Source: Austropuccinia psidii (Eukaryota; Basidiomycota; Pucciniomycetes; Pucciniales; Sphaerophragmiaceae). Taken from it: 64,000 nucleotides of DNA. The first letter of the stretch is position 1. Every line of letters starts with the position of its first letter. The translations under genes and the position numbers were made by a program. Of this stretch, positions 1 to 11,600 are shown in pieces. Below the pieces are notes generated by a model, which worked only from the letters and a program-made list of their open reading frames with translations, was not told the DNA's origin and did not search any database. The stretch is from contig JALGQZ010000004.1 of NCBI GenBank assembly GCA_023105745.1, positions 64,720,612 through 64,784,611 on the forward strand, written 5' to 3'.

Positions 1-280
1 TTCCATAAATGGCATTTTTGATGCCATTTATGTTATAGTTAAGTCCATTAATTCCATTTTTAAGGCCAATGTTAAGGCCATTCATGCCATTTTTAAGGCC
101 ATTTATGGCATTGTCAAGGCCATTAAATTCAATTTATGGCATTTCTGTAATGCCGTTTATGCCAATTTTCTGGCCATAAATGGCATCTGTATGTCATTCT
201 TGATGCCATTTATGGCATTATTATGTCATTAGTGATGCCATTTATGGCACTTTTGATGTGATAAATGGCACTGTTAACTA
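1..280. repeat. Degenerate array of palindromic GCCATTTATGGC units
   Basis: The stretch is built from imperfect repeats of a near-palindrome, GCCATTTATGGC or its reverse GCCATAAATGGC. These are joined by short spacers such as TTTTTGATG, AAGGCC and TATGTCATT. The unit and its half-sites recur throughout, in both orientations, with variable spacing. There is no open reading frame. The array starts at the window edge, so its left limit is unknown. It looks like a decayed low-complexity satellite; its function is unknown. Confidence 0.7.
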
Positions 281-683
281 CAAAAATCAAATTTTTAACT
301 TCCACTCATCATAAATTAAATTTTGAATTCAATTTAATTACAAACATGAACAAAAAAACATAAAAAAACATGGACTTTTTTGGGCCTACAAATGTTCTTA
401 CAAAAAAAAAAAAAAAAAAAAACCAAAAATGTTGGGCTTCTGGTTTATTATTCTTAAAATTCTCAACTTCATTTTTTTTTAAAAAAAAAATATTGAAATT
501 CATAAGTGGGAACATTTTTAATGAATTTTTTCAAAAAAAAAAAAAAAAAAAAATTAAAAATTTTTTGGGGACTTTCACATCCCATGTTGGAAAAAAAATT
601 TGGCAAAAAAAAAAAATGTTAAAAATTCTCAAAACTGATCTTGAGGAATTTTTATAAAAAAAATTAGGTTACTTACATTTTTT
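281..683. other. AT-rich DNA with long A and T tracts, no gene seen
   Basis: Homopolymer A/T runs dominate, including A-tracts near 403-422 and 533-552. Short open frames here are low-complexity Lys/Phe strings and are not credible genes. Confidence 0.7.
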
Positions 684-760
684 TTTACCATAAAATTATG
701 TGTTTTGGCCATAATTTGGTAAAAACACATAAGGGCTTATGTGTATTTACCAACACCCAA
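684..760. repeat. Isolated copy of the foldback-element arm
   Basis: The sequence TTTACCATAAAATTATGTG followed by GGCCATAATTTGGTAAAAAC and ending in TTTACCAACACCC closely matches the right arm of the element at 4669-5087, in the same orientation. The left arm of that element is the inverted counterpart. No partner arm was found to the left, so this looks like a solo arm or truncated copy. Confidence 0.55.
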
Positions 761-1904
761 TTAATAAATAAAAAATTAAATAAAATTTTATTATTATTTA
801 ATTAAATTAATTAAATAAATAAAAAAAAATTTAAATTAAATTTTATTTAATTATAATAAAAATTTTAAATTAATTTTTTTTTTTTTTTTTTTTTTATAAA
901 GATAAAGATATAATAAATTAAGTTTAATAAAAATTTTAAATTATTAAAAAAATTTTTTATTTAAACTAATCTTAAAGATCATTTAAATTGATATTTTTAA
1001 TTACATAAATTAAAAAACTTTAGAAAAAAAAAAAGAAAGGTGTAATTTTAAATAAAACAATTGAACATTTTAGGAATTCTAAAAAGGAGATGATTGAATT
1101 ACCCATCTTGTTTTACAGTATAAAACCATAATGTCAAATTGATTTGGTAAATTTAAACAAATACATTAAGTAATTCAAGTCATTTTTATGGCTACTTTGA
1201 AAAATCTATAGAGATGAAGAATTATAAATAAACCTAATATTGGTATCCTAATATGAATCATTAGAAATTATTAAATAATTATATAAAAAATTGACATTAC
1301 CTGAAAGCATCTTTAACAAAATTCAAATCACTTAAAAAAAACTTATCCAGATAAATTTATTTTTGAAAACAGCTAAATGTTGTCCATTCATGATTTAAAA
1401 CATCAAAATAATTATTAAATTCTTCCATGATTTTGGGGCATAAAATTAAAAATAAGTGAAAAAATTGGTTAGGAAGTATCTTTTTATAGAAATGGACACT
1501 CTATTAATAAATCAATCAATCAGATTATGATGTCACAAAATCCTAGGATTAAAAATAATGGCGCGTCCAATTTGCAAGGGATATAAATTGATGCGTTGCC
1601 TATTCCAAAAGAAACTCATCTTGACTAGAATCTTCAGGATGTTAGAACTTGATTATGTTCAACACATAGAATTAAATTTATTTGCATTGTGTAATATACC
1701 TTAAGCCTCTCGCTGATCAATACGCAAACGGGATAATTTTAAAGGATATCAAGTATGATTAGCAGATTTTCATATTTCCACTTATTTAAAAAGAAAAAAG
1801 AATATTTATTTGATTTACCCATCACCCACATACAACTTGCAAGCCTCCATGTATATAACAATCGCAAGTCTCATGAGCGTAATACAACAAAAAAGGCTAA
1901 AGGA
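761..1904. other. AT-rich intergenic DNA, no gene recognised
   Basis: The first half is made of A/T homopolymers and TTAAATT-type words. From about 1560 the composition becomes more mixed up to the end of the neighbouring pseudogene. That part may be the downstream flank of the pseudogene, but no domain or conserved frame could be read. Confidence 0.5.
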
Positions 1905-3427
1905 TAATAAAGATTTTTATTCATCACTGTGGTATATTACCGTCTTTACCAGTCTACCACTAATAATTGACATCATGAAAAACTGCATTTGGTCTTGACA
2001 TGCCCTGTCCTCTTTCTTCCTCTTTCAATCTAATTGCTTCAGATTTTTTCTCCTGTCCTAATCTCTACATTTCCCTCCTTTGATCTTTCAACTGGTGAAT
2101 ATCTTCTTGCTCCCGTTCAATTTGCTTCTCTTCCTCGTATCGCTTTTGTTACTCCCTGCGACAATTCTCCTCCATCACAAAGTAAAGGTATCGGTCCCGT
2201 CTTTCTTACTCTCGGATTGCTTCATGTTGAGCCCCCTATTCATCTGCCTTCTGATCTCCTTTGTTAATCAGGATGCACAATGGGTTCAATCCAGACATCG
2301 ATGTTTGGTCCTTTTCGCTTGCTCCACTGACAATGCATCTCTTCTTTGTAGAAGGACAAATGCTACGTTTATTGCCTTTAATCACTTTTGAAGATGAAGA
2401 TGAAGGGGTCACATCTGAAATATTCTGTGAAATTTGATTGAATGGCCATTCAGAGTGAAAACCCTCCAAAGGTGACGTGGGTCAAAATAAGTTTGGTCGT
2501 TCTTAGTCCAAAAGGACTTTCTTCAGTTGATGAAATCACCTCATTGAAATCCTTGGCCATCACATTCTCTTCTTTTCTTTTGAATCCCTCCAATTTTTCA
2601 TCACTTAGGAATCATTGGCTCCATCAGCCCCTTCACGGCCCCCAGTGCATAGGATTGATGCATTACCATGATTCATTTCGCTGATTAAATCCTACATCTA
2701 CAAAATGACTAAATCAATCGGAAAAGACAAGAATTTATTAGTTTATTATGCTTACCTCTTAGCTCATATTGTGCCTTTGTAGCTGATCGTATAAGCCCCC
2801 ACCCCCAGTAGAATCACATGCGTCTTTGATTGTCTATTAACTTGAACATGTCAGCTATTATTAATATGAGAATAAAAATGAACATTACCTTGTATGACGT
2901 TGAAATTGCTTTATATTGATGCTCTATAGAGTCAAATGACATATCCTGAATACATCCAAACTGGGGCTTACGTCCCTCATTTGCCTTGAAAAGACGGTTC
3001 TATGGAACAAAACCCACAGTTCCAGCATCCTCCATGGCATATTCAATACGCAAGATGGACACAAAGCTCAAAACTTCAATTGAAGCTTCTTCATTCCATA
3101 CAAATCGTTCCTTACATTGATTATCCTTTTTGGCCTTGGAAAGTCGCTTGGCTAATTGCTCTACCCGTTTCCTTTCTAATTCGGCTTTCTTTTCTTTCAT
3201 TTTGTGAGCATTCTCCAGTTCAGTTTCTCACGATGGATTGCTACCTTTTCACTGGTGCGCTGTTTCTTTCGTTTTGAATACGTTAGATTTGGTAAGGCTT
3301 TTGAATGCGTTGAATTTTGTGAGGTTTCATGACTTTGAGTTATGGTGACATCTTCTGGTTCATTTTCAAAATCTTTCCGATTTGCTTCCATTGCTTGATA
3401 GGGAATTATATCATTTATTGAAGCCAT
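1905..3427 (-). pseudogene. Decayed Myb/SANT-like coiled-coil protein gene
   Basis: Read leftwards from an ATG at 3427, the frames give an N-terminal region rich in Ser and Lys. A basic stretch follows (KEKKAELERKRVEQLAKRL), then a Trp/aromatic segment (FVWNEEASIEVLSFVS ... GFVP-stop-NRLFK). About 2000-2200 holds a Glu/Arg/Gln-rich coiled coil, and near 1950 a QMQFFMMS-type tail. This order is typical of rust proteins with a Myb/SANT-like N-terminus and a helical C-terminus; that assignment is from memory. The gene is broken by a frameshift near 3200, a TAG where a Trp is expected at about 3000, a TAA after NMS near 2763, and further stops in the coiled coil. Likely introns begin at GTAATG (near 2888) and GTAAGC (near 2758). 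Such proteins may be host genes or partners of PIF/Harbinger transposases; the sequence does not decide. Confidence 0.5.
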
Positions 3428-3429
3428 TG

Positions 3430-3703
3430 AAACATTTATTAGTTATAAAATTAACTACTCTTAATAGATTTTTTTTTAAAAAAAAAAAATTAAAATGAAA
3501 TTGATAATTTTTAAAAATAAAAATTGTCAAAAATTGATTGAGTTTTGTTATTTTTAAAAAATCAAAAAAAAAAAAATCAGAATAAATAAAATAAAAAAAT
3601 AAGAAAAAATAAAATTCAAAATTTAATTTAAAAAAAATTTAAATTATTTTATAAATTAAAAAACTAATTTGGAAAGGTGACCTTAAATAAATTTTAATTA
3701 ATT

Positions 3704-3741
<38 letters not shown>

Positions 3742-4668
3742 TTACTTTATATATAAATTGAAATTGAAAAATAAAATAAAATAAATAAATATTTTAATTT
3801 ATATGTTTATTTCAGATTTTTAATTTTTTTATTTTAAAATATATATATATAATAATAATTATAGTAGAAATAAATAAAAATAAATAACTGAATTATAATT
3901 GAGATTTTATTAAGAAAAAAAAAACCCCCAAAAAAGAAAGGTTTTTTTTTTTTTTTTTTTTTTTTTGATTAAATAATAAAAAAATAAATAAGAAATTTAA
4001 ATGAAAACTTACTCAAACAAAAAAAAAAAAACCAACAACATAATATAAATAATCAATTTAATTTTCTAAAAACCAAAAAAAAACAAAAGGAAAATTAATA
4101 CATATTATATATATATATATATATATATATCTATTGAATCAATTTTTTTTTTATATTTTAAGATGATAAAAATACTTTTTTTTTGAGAAAATAAAAAAAA
4201 AATAATTGTTTTATTAATCTATTTTAATGTTAAAAAGAGAAAATAAAAAAATAAAAAAATATAAATAAGAAATTAAAAATTAATTAGTGAAAAAAAAAAT
4301 ATATTTTAATCAATTTTTATCTATCTTTTTTTTTTTTTGATTAAAAAAAAAAAAACAAATTAATTATTCATAAAAAATCATTAATTCAAATTAAAGTAAT
4401 AATAATAATAATAATAATTGAGATATAGATAGGGTATAATATTTTTATTTTTTATTTCAAACCAAAAAAAAAAAAAAAATAGAAGAAGAATTTTTAATAA
4501 TTAATGATAATTATATTAAATTTGATATAATTTTCTTTTTATTGGTTTAAGTAATAATTATTTATTGAAATCAATTTATATAAAAAAAAGAAATTATTGA
4601 CTATTTATTTTATTACTTTTTTTCAATAAGAAATAATTTTTTTTTTTTTTTTTTTTTGTAATAAATCA
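3430..4668. other. Extremely AT-rich DNA with homopolymers and TA dinucleotide runs
   Basis: Long poly-A and poly-T tracts (for example 3945-3966 and 4637-4657), (TA)n runs near 3730 and 4112-4131, and an (ATA)n run near 4400 fill the stretch. No gene or recognisable repeat family was seen. Confidence 0.7.
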
Positions 4669-5087
4669 TGGGTTTTGATAAACACATGTAAGTCCATATG
4701 TGCTTTTACCAATTTATGGCCAAAACATAAAAAAGAAACCGCAACTGAATTTGGGGATATTTTTTTAATTTATTATTGGTTTTGTGTGTTCTGTGGTTGC
4801 TTCTCAAGTACACAGAATCATACCATTCTTTGTAGATTTCTAACTTGGAAAAAAAATTATAAAACAAAAATGTGAGATGATTCTGTGTACTTGAGAAGCC
4901 ATTAAAAAGAGAAAAAAACAATAAAGATTTTTAATAATCTCCTCAAACCTAGCTGGAGTATGTTTTTAAAGAGAAGCCTTGTTTTTATGCTTTACCATAA
5001 AATATTGTGTTTTTGGCCATAAATTGGTAAAAACATGTAATATATTGCATGTTTTTACTAAAACCTTATGTGTTTTTACCCACACCA
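4669..5087. mobile_element. Foldback/MITE-like element with nested inverted repeats
   Basis: The outer arms are inverted copies of each other. The left arm runs from GGGTTTTGATAAACACATG to ACCAATTTATGGCCAAAACA; the right arm mirrors it and ends in GTTTTTACCCACACCA. Inside lies a second, perfect 23-bp inverted repeat at 4799-4821 and 4877-4899, separated by 55 nt. No transposase is present, so any movement would need a protein from elsewhere. The exact ends and target-site duplication are uncertain. Overlapping open frames on both strands here are by-products of the inverted repeat. Confidence 0.65.
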
Positions 5088-6911
5088 TTAAAAATATTCA
5101 AATAAAGAAAAACAAAGTATTATATATATATATATTTCAAAAAATAATAATTTAAATTTTACTTAAAATTGATAACTTATATTTAAATAATAATAATAAT
5201 AACAAAATTTTCTTTATTCATAAACTTTTGAGGAAAATAATTGATTTTAGATTGAGATTTAATTAAGTAATTATCTAACATTAAATCAGTTTCTTTGAAA
5301 AAAAAAATCAACTTCATAAACCTAAAGATCATTTTTTTTGAAGCTTTTATATATAAAATCATTTTAAGATAAGCTCACAACATAAAAAAATATAAATAAT
5401 TAATTAATAAAAACAATACTTGATTTTTTTATTAAATTATTGATTTAAATTGAATCAATTAATATAAAAAAAAATAATTTGATAGAATAAGATAAATAAA
5501 TACAAATTAAATCAAAATATTCAATTTTTCTTTTTTGAATTTAATAATTATATTGAGTAAAAGTTTCCAACTAAACAAATAATCATATTAACATTTGATT
5601 TCAAATCAAATCAAAAAATTAATATATATTTAGATTTAATTACATATATTTATTTTTTTAATCAATTAAAAAAAACTTGGTATATTAGGTTTTTAATATT
5701 TTGTTTATATAAAAATGTTTCTTTTTTGAGATGATAAATGTTTCATATTTTAACTTTTAATAATAGAAAATTAATTATCTGTTTTTTTAATAAATAATTT
5801 ATAAATTTTATATCAAAATTATCAAATTAAATTTAAAAATCTTTTAATATAATATTTAGCATTATTATTTCATCAATAATTCAAATATACTATATAAATA
5901 TTCAATTTTTGGTTCCTATTAACCACTTTATTTTCAAAATTGATTAAGAATTGAAAAATTAATTATATGAGAAAAAAGGTTTTAGCTACGAATTAATTAA
6001 ATGATTATTATATTTGCGACAAGAAGAAATTTGAAATGAAAATGAATTATGAATTGAATACAAGGAATTTTTAATTAATTAATTAAATGGATCGTGTTGG
6101 TCAAAAAATTAATAATATATTATTAACTGATTATATAAATACTACTTTTCAATTATTTTTTTTGTATGAAAAGATTCCATAGTTAAAATAGATTTTTTAA
6201 TATTTTATTTTCATTAGGATATTAAAAAAAAATAAAATTTTTATGTTTTTTTTTATTTATTTTCATTTCTTTCACTGTATTGATATTAATATTTTCCCAA
6301 TTTTTAGGCTTAACTAAGATAAATTTTCTAATGAAGCTTGCCAAATAATTTCTATCCAGCTTTTCAAAATTTCAAATAATTTATTCTCCAAATGAAAAAT
6401 ATCCTATTGATGATAATATTTGCTTATATTTTAGCTTTAATGAACAATTATTGACTTTAAAATAAATTTGAATTATCATGAAAGAGTCAGTTAAGGATAT
6501 TTCATATCATTTATTTATGATTTCTTAAGGGATTTTTTGAATTCAAAAGGTCATATTAAGAAAAAACCACACACTTATAGTAGGTATTTTAAGAATCAAA
6601 AATGTTAAATAACTAGGGTTTATTAATTGATACTTCTGAGAAAAATATAACAACTCCAATTATGAAAATTCCAGAACAGATAATCAATTGAATACAAAAT
6701 GAATGATTAATTAAAACCAGCCAATACATAAGTTGTCTTCTTGCTTTGACCTTTAACAAGGAAATAAAAATAATTGAAGATACAAAGATCTAATTCCCAC
6801 TGATAGACAAGATAATATAATTACTTAGAAACATTTATTTAAAATACAGAAGATGATTATAGATATTTATATAAAACAGATAGATTAATTAGCTTGAGAA
6901 GATCCACAAAG
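5088..6911. other. AT-rich DNA, no gene recognised
   Basis: The sequence is AT-rich with short direct words but no credible open frame, LTR terminus or RNA gene. The last part (about 6300-6900) is less homopolymeric and may be older unique or decayed repeat sequence. It ends at the target-site duplication CAAAG of the retrotransposon to the right. Confidence 0.5.
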
Positions 6912-8633
6912 TGTAAGGTTTTACTATGGAAAAATAAGTAAAAATTACTAGAAATTTACTTATTGTACTATTAATTTCCTAATTTAATGAATAATAAGAT
7001 TAAAGATATATTAAAATTATAGCATAAAATGGATTATATTATTAAATAATATTAATATAATAGAATAAATTACATATATTAATACATAATCAATTGATAT
7101 ATCTATGGAAATTTAAAAATGTTATAAAAAATTGATAAATTTGTAGAAAATTGATATTTAATGAAAAATAACATTACTAATATTAAGTTTATATATTAAT
7201 ATAAATACTATTTATATTGATGATAGAGTTATTAAAAATAATAATAAAGAGAAAATTTCCTACTTTAAACACTTAATATGATAATTTTTTTATTTTTCAA
7301 TGACAAAAAATATTAATACAGCTTATTTTAAGTGTATTTACAATAAAAAATAGAGAGAATTACGAATTACACTATTTTATGTGTATTTAGAGATTTTTAA
7401 GATAAATTAACAAATAAAAATAAATATTTGATTTAATAAAATATCAAATAGAGATTAATATAAGATAAAACTTTGGTATCTAATAATATAGAGTTTTTAT
7501 ATCAAGGATTAAAGAAATTGACATTTTTATTTATTGTTTCTGAGGGGGAAATAGAGAAAGAAGGGATCCTTTTATAGTAAATATCCTTCCTTCAAGTGAC
7601 CAGATACCCTCTAAGAGACACTTACTGATGTTATCCACTGGAATTCCTTGGTATTGTAAGGTTTGGTAATGATTAAATTATTATTAAACCTTTTTATCTC
7701 ATTAATGCACCATTTTTTAGAGTTATCACTATAGATCCAATTTTCTGACATGATAAGCTTGTAAAATGATTAAATTTTGTGTATTATAGTAGCTTAATTA
7801 ATGAAATAATAATATTGACCAGTTTTACCTCCAATTCAACTATTAAGCTTAAAAGAAGATTAGAGTTATTGATTATAAATGATCATTTTTGAGCCTTAAC
7901 TTTGATCATGAATAATTTCAAGTTTTTGAAGATACCACAATTAAGAGAGTGAATTATAATAGCTTTTAATTTTCTTAATAATATTTTAGGAGGATTTTAT
8001 TACATAATTAAAACTCTATTTTTGATGATTTTTCTTTTAGCTCATTTTTCTGTTGAAATTTACTATTTTGGACATCAAACCATGATTTAATAGGGTATTA
8101 ACTTGAATATCATGATTATAATTACATAACTATTCATTTATGAACTAGTAGAATCTATTTTTTTTAGTTAAGACCACATTTTATTTAAAGTGGCCAACAG
8201 CTATTGCTATTTTACCCAATATCCCCTTCTAAGTTTCAACATTTTTTATAAATTTACAAAAAAAATTCATATCTTTATTCTTACAGTTATTTTGAAGTAT
8301 TTTTTTTGATAAACTATTTATCACATGTAATTCAAAATTTATGAGGTGAAAACCATGAATATATGTACTGATCATAAAAGTTTGTATATTCAGCTTATCT
8401 CAGTAAGTATTTGGCTTACAGATATGACATAAATAATTAATATATGCAGTTATTGATGGGGAATCCAATTCTATAATTTATTTCACATGTTTATTAATTT
8501 GATTAAGAGATAATCAAGAATTTAGGCTTTTTATGGCATTCTTACTTGCTTTAATATTATTATTCCAAATACAAGTTTTGTAATGTTGTTTTATGAGCTT
8601 TTTAGATATGTGATCATACCTCAAAGGCTCACA
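6912..8633 (-). repeat. 3' LTR of element X
   Basis: The repeat runs from TGTAAGG to GGCTCACA on the plus strand, which is TGTGAGCC...CCTTACA on the element strand. It resembles 37006-38609 more than the LTRs of copies A and B. Shared landmarks include the block near 8340 (ATTTATGAGGTGAAAACCATGA) and the end words GTGATCATACCTCAAAGGC. The stretch 8634-8650 just outside is the mutated polypurine tract. Confidence 0.8.
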
Positions 8634-11600
8634 TTACCTACAACAAGAAAATATTGTGCCATGACCTGATATAGTTGATTGGGGTATCATCCACTGTCCT
8701 ACTTCTTCAATAGACAATTTTAGTGCTGAAGGTTAATAATTCTTGATTTCCTTATTCTTTGGGTCTTCCTTCATGTATGAACCTCCTTGATTGTTTATCA
8801 GAACTATTCATATCTTTCTCAAGTAGCCACTTATACTTTTGAGGCATGCTACTTCACCTTAAAAGGTATTCCCCCCTTTTTTGTTTCTCATACTCCTTTC
8901 TTTAAGGGCTTTTACAACTTTCTTTCTTCATCCTTCCTTTATAGGGGGAATTTCAAGTGGTGGTATATTTCTAAAAGAGAATAGATCATTATAACTTGAA
9001 CTTTAAGGTTTTATTAGAATTACAGGGAAGGTTGGTGTTTTTTCATTAATTCTCCTGTTACATATAGTTGAACAGCATTAGGGCCATGTAGGGAGTTTAT
9101 CATAAAAGGTCCTGCAAAGGAATCTTTCAATTTATTTGGTTCTGTGATGTTTTTAAAGTTTGATTTTAATACCAGGACTAGATCTACCATTTAAAAACCA
9201 GGTGGTTTGTGACTTTCATCCCATCTTTCTCTTGCATAGTTGAAAGAATAATGCATAAATCTATTTTTATGATGTCTTTCTTTGTAAATAATTATCTTAA
9301 GACTTCTTGATTTTGGTTGTATATCAACCAAGTCCTTTTTGAGTGTGTCATAAGTTAGTCTTGGGTTCAAACATTTTTCAAACATTGCAAATATTCTACC
9401 AGTTGATTAATGAATTGATTTCTCATATGCCAGTTCAAGAGCTGGTATCAGAGTACACCAATAATGGGTAAAACAATAAGAGTATTTTAGTTATAAGCCA
9501 TAAGTGCAGGATCTTCTGATAATGTCTTCCATATTTTGTATCATTCTCTCTACTAGTCCATCAGCTTGAGGGTGATATCCTGGGGGTAGAGCTGTTACCC
9601 AATCCATATGAGCTATTTCCCACGGGGATTTTGGTTCTTGGATTTAGATTATCATATAATATTTCTTACCTGCAGATCTAATTGATTTTTGGCACCTGTT
9701 GCAAGTTTGGAAGTATTCTGAAACATATTTTCTCCAATTTGGCCACCAAGAGCAGGTTTTTACTCATTCTAGTTTCTTATCTTATGAGAGATGTTCATAT
9801 ACAACACTATCATGGAGTTCATGTAGTATAGTGTTTATTAAAGCTCTATCAGCTAGGGTCATAACACATGTGTGTTTGGTCCTATGATAAAGGATTATAT
9901 CATGGAGGTGGAATCTTCCTTCATAATGTTTTTTTCCATAATTCATCTAGTTTGAAAGATAATTATAGGTCTTTGCAATATTTCATGAAGAGTTGGAATA
10001 AGATATAAAAATTCTTGTCCATATTATAGCTTTATTTGACTTTATTAAAGAATTATGTGAAAATTTCTGTGACACATATTCCTTCTATGTGATTTTCTTC
10101 CAGTGGTACCCATGCTGGGTTTTCAAGTGTATTTACCAGAGCACATCTGCTGAGACCATCTTCATTTTTGTGAATATTTCCATACTTATAGACTATATTA
10201 ATATTTCCTCTATATTTGTGGGAAGAAATATGCCATGTCAGCATATGTCTATTTTGTGTCTTCATATTTAGCAATTATTTTACAGCATTACAGTCTGTAA
10301 TGACATAAAAGACTGTCCCATATAAGTAATAGTGTAGCTTCTCTAGGGCTAATACTAAGACAAGTTATTTTATTTGGATTTATCCATACCTTTCTTCTGT
10401 TGGATTAATTTGTATTGAAATAAAGCCAATTTATCCTTCAACAGGTTTATTATTTATTATATGTGTTTGGCTTAGTGAAGCTTCTAATCCTTCTCCACAA
10501 GCATCAATGTATAGTTGGAAGGGTAGTTTACAATATGGCATTCAGAGAAAGGGGGAATGTGTGAGGGATTTTTTGGATTTATCATATTATTTAGCTCTTT
10601 CTTCAGTCATTTAATAGACTGTTTGTCAATCACAGAGTTTATACAAAGATTTTTCTGTTTTTCCAAAGTCTTTTATATTTTGTCTGTAATATCCAGAAAA
10701 TCCTAAGAGTTTTTTCATTTCTTTCTTGGTCTGGGGAATTATTTTGAGTAGCAATGCTGCTATTTTATTTTGATCTATTACCAAAGTTAGTCCAAACACT
10801 ACATGTCCTAGTGATTTTAGTTCACTGTATGCAAAAAGACATTTCTTTAATTATTTTTTCATATTTACTTGAACTATATTCTGTAATACTCTTTCAAGTT
10901 TTTCCAGGTGATTTTTCCAAGTTTCTGATAAAATTATAATACCATCAATATATATAATTGCCCATACCTCTTATAACTATTCAGGGAATAGAGTATTAAT
11001 AATCATTTGGCAATGGGAACTGGCATCTTTCATACCAAATGGAATTTGTAGGTATTCATATATTCTACAGTGGAATATTATCCTCAGTAGTTTTCTGGAA
11101 TTATCTTTGTATAAATTTTGGTTAAAACCTTTAAGGGCATCCATGGCTGTAATGGGCTTAGCTTTTGACAGTTGTGTTAATGTCTCATGGACCATAGGTA
11201 TTGGATATCTCTCAGGGATAGTATAAATATTTAAAGCTCTCAAGTCCCCTACCATACTTTATTTAACATTGTGATAGGATATAATTACTGGTGTAGTTAC
11301 TTTTACTTCCTTATTATGTCCTAATTTCTTATAAGCCCCTAGGTCAATTAATTATTCAATGTGTACCTCCAAGGCTTCTCTAGCTCTTGAGCTGTCTGGA
11401 TGAGCTGGTCTTCTTAACAGGGGTGGATAAGGATTATCTACATTGAAAATAATATCAACCTCATGTCCAATGATGGTACCTAGTGGATCTTTGTCAGTTG
11501 CAAAGGCACTTTTGTAGTTATATAAGAGGTAAATCAGTTTTCTTTCATTTTCTGTTAATTAATTATTTAAATCTTCCTGTTTTAGTTGTTCACTTAGGAA

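Noticed and set aside
1810..1998. 62-codon plus-strand frame
   Set aside because: It runs antisense to the 3' end of the SANT-like pseudogene and has no recognisable protein character.
4675..4921. Two overlapping opposite-strand open frames
   Set aside because: They are similar proteins because the 23-bp inverted repeat and the outer arms are read on both strands; they are not genes.
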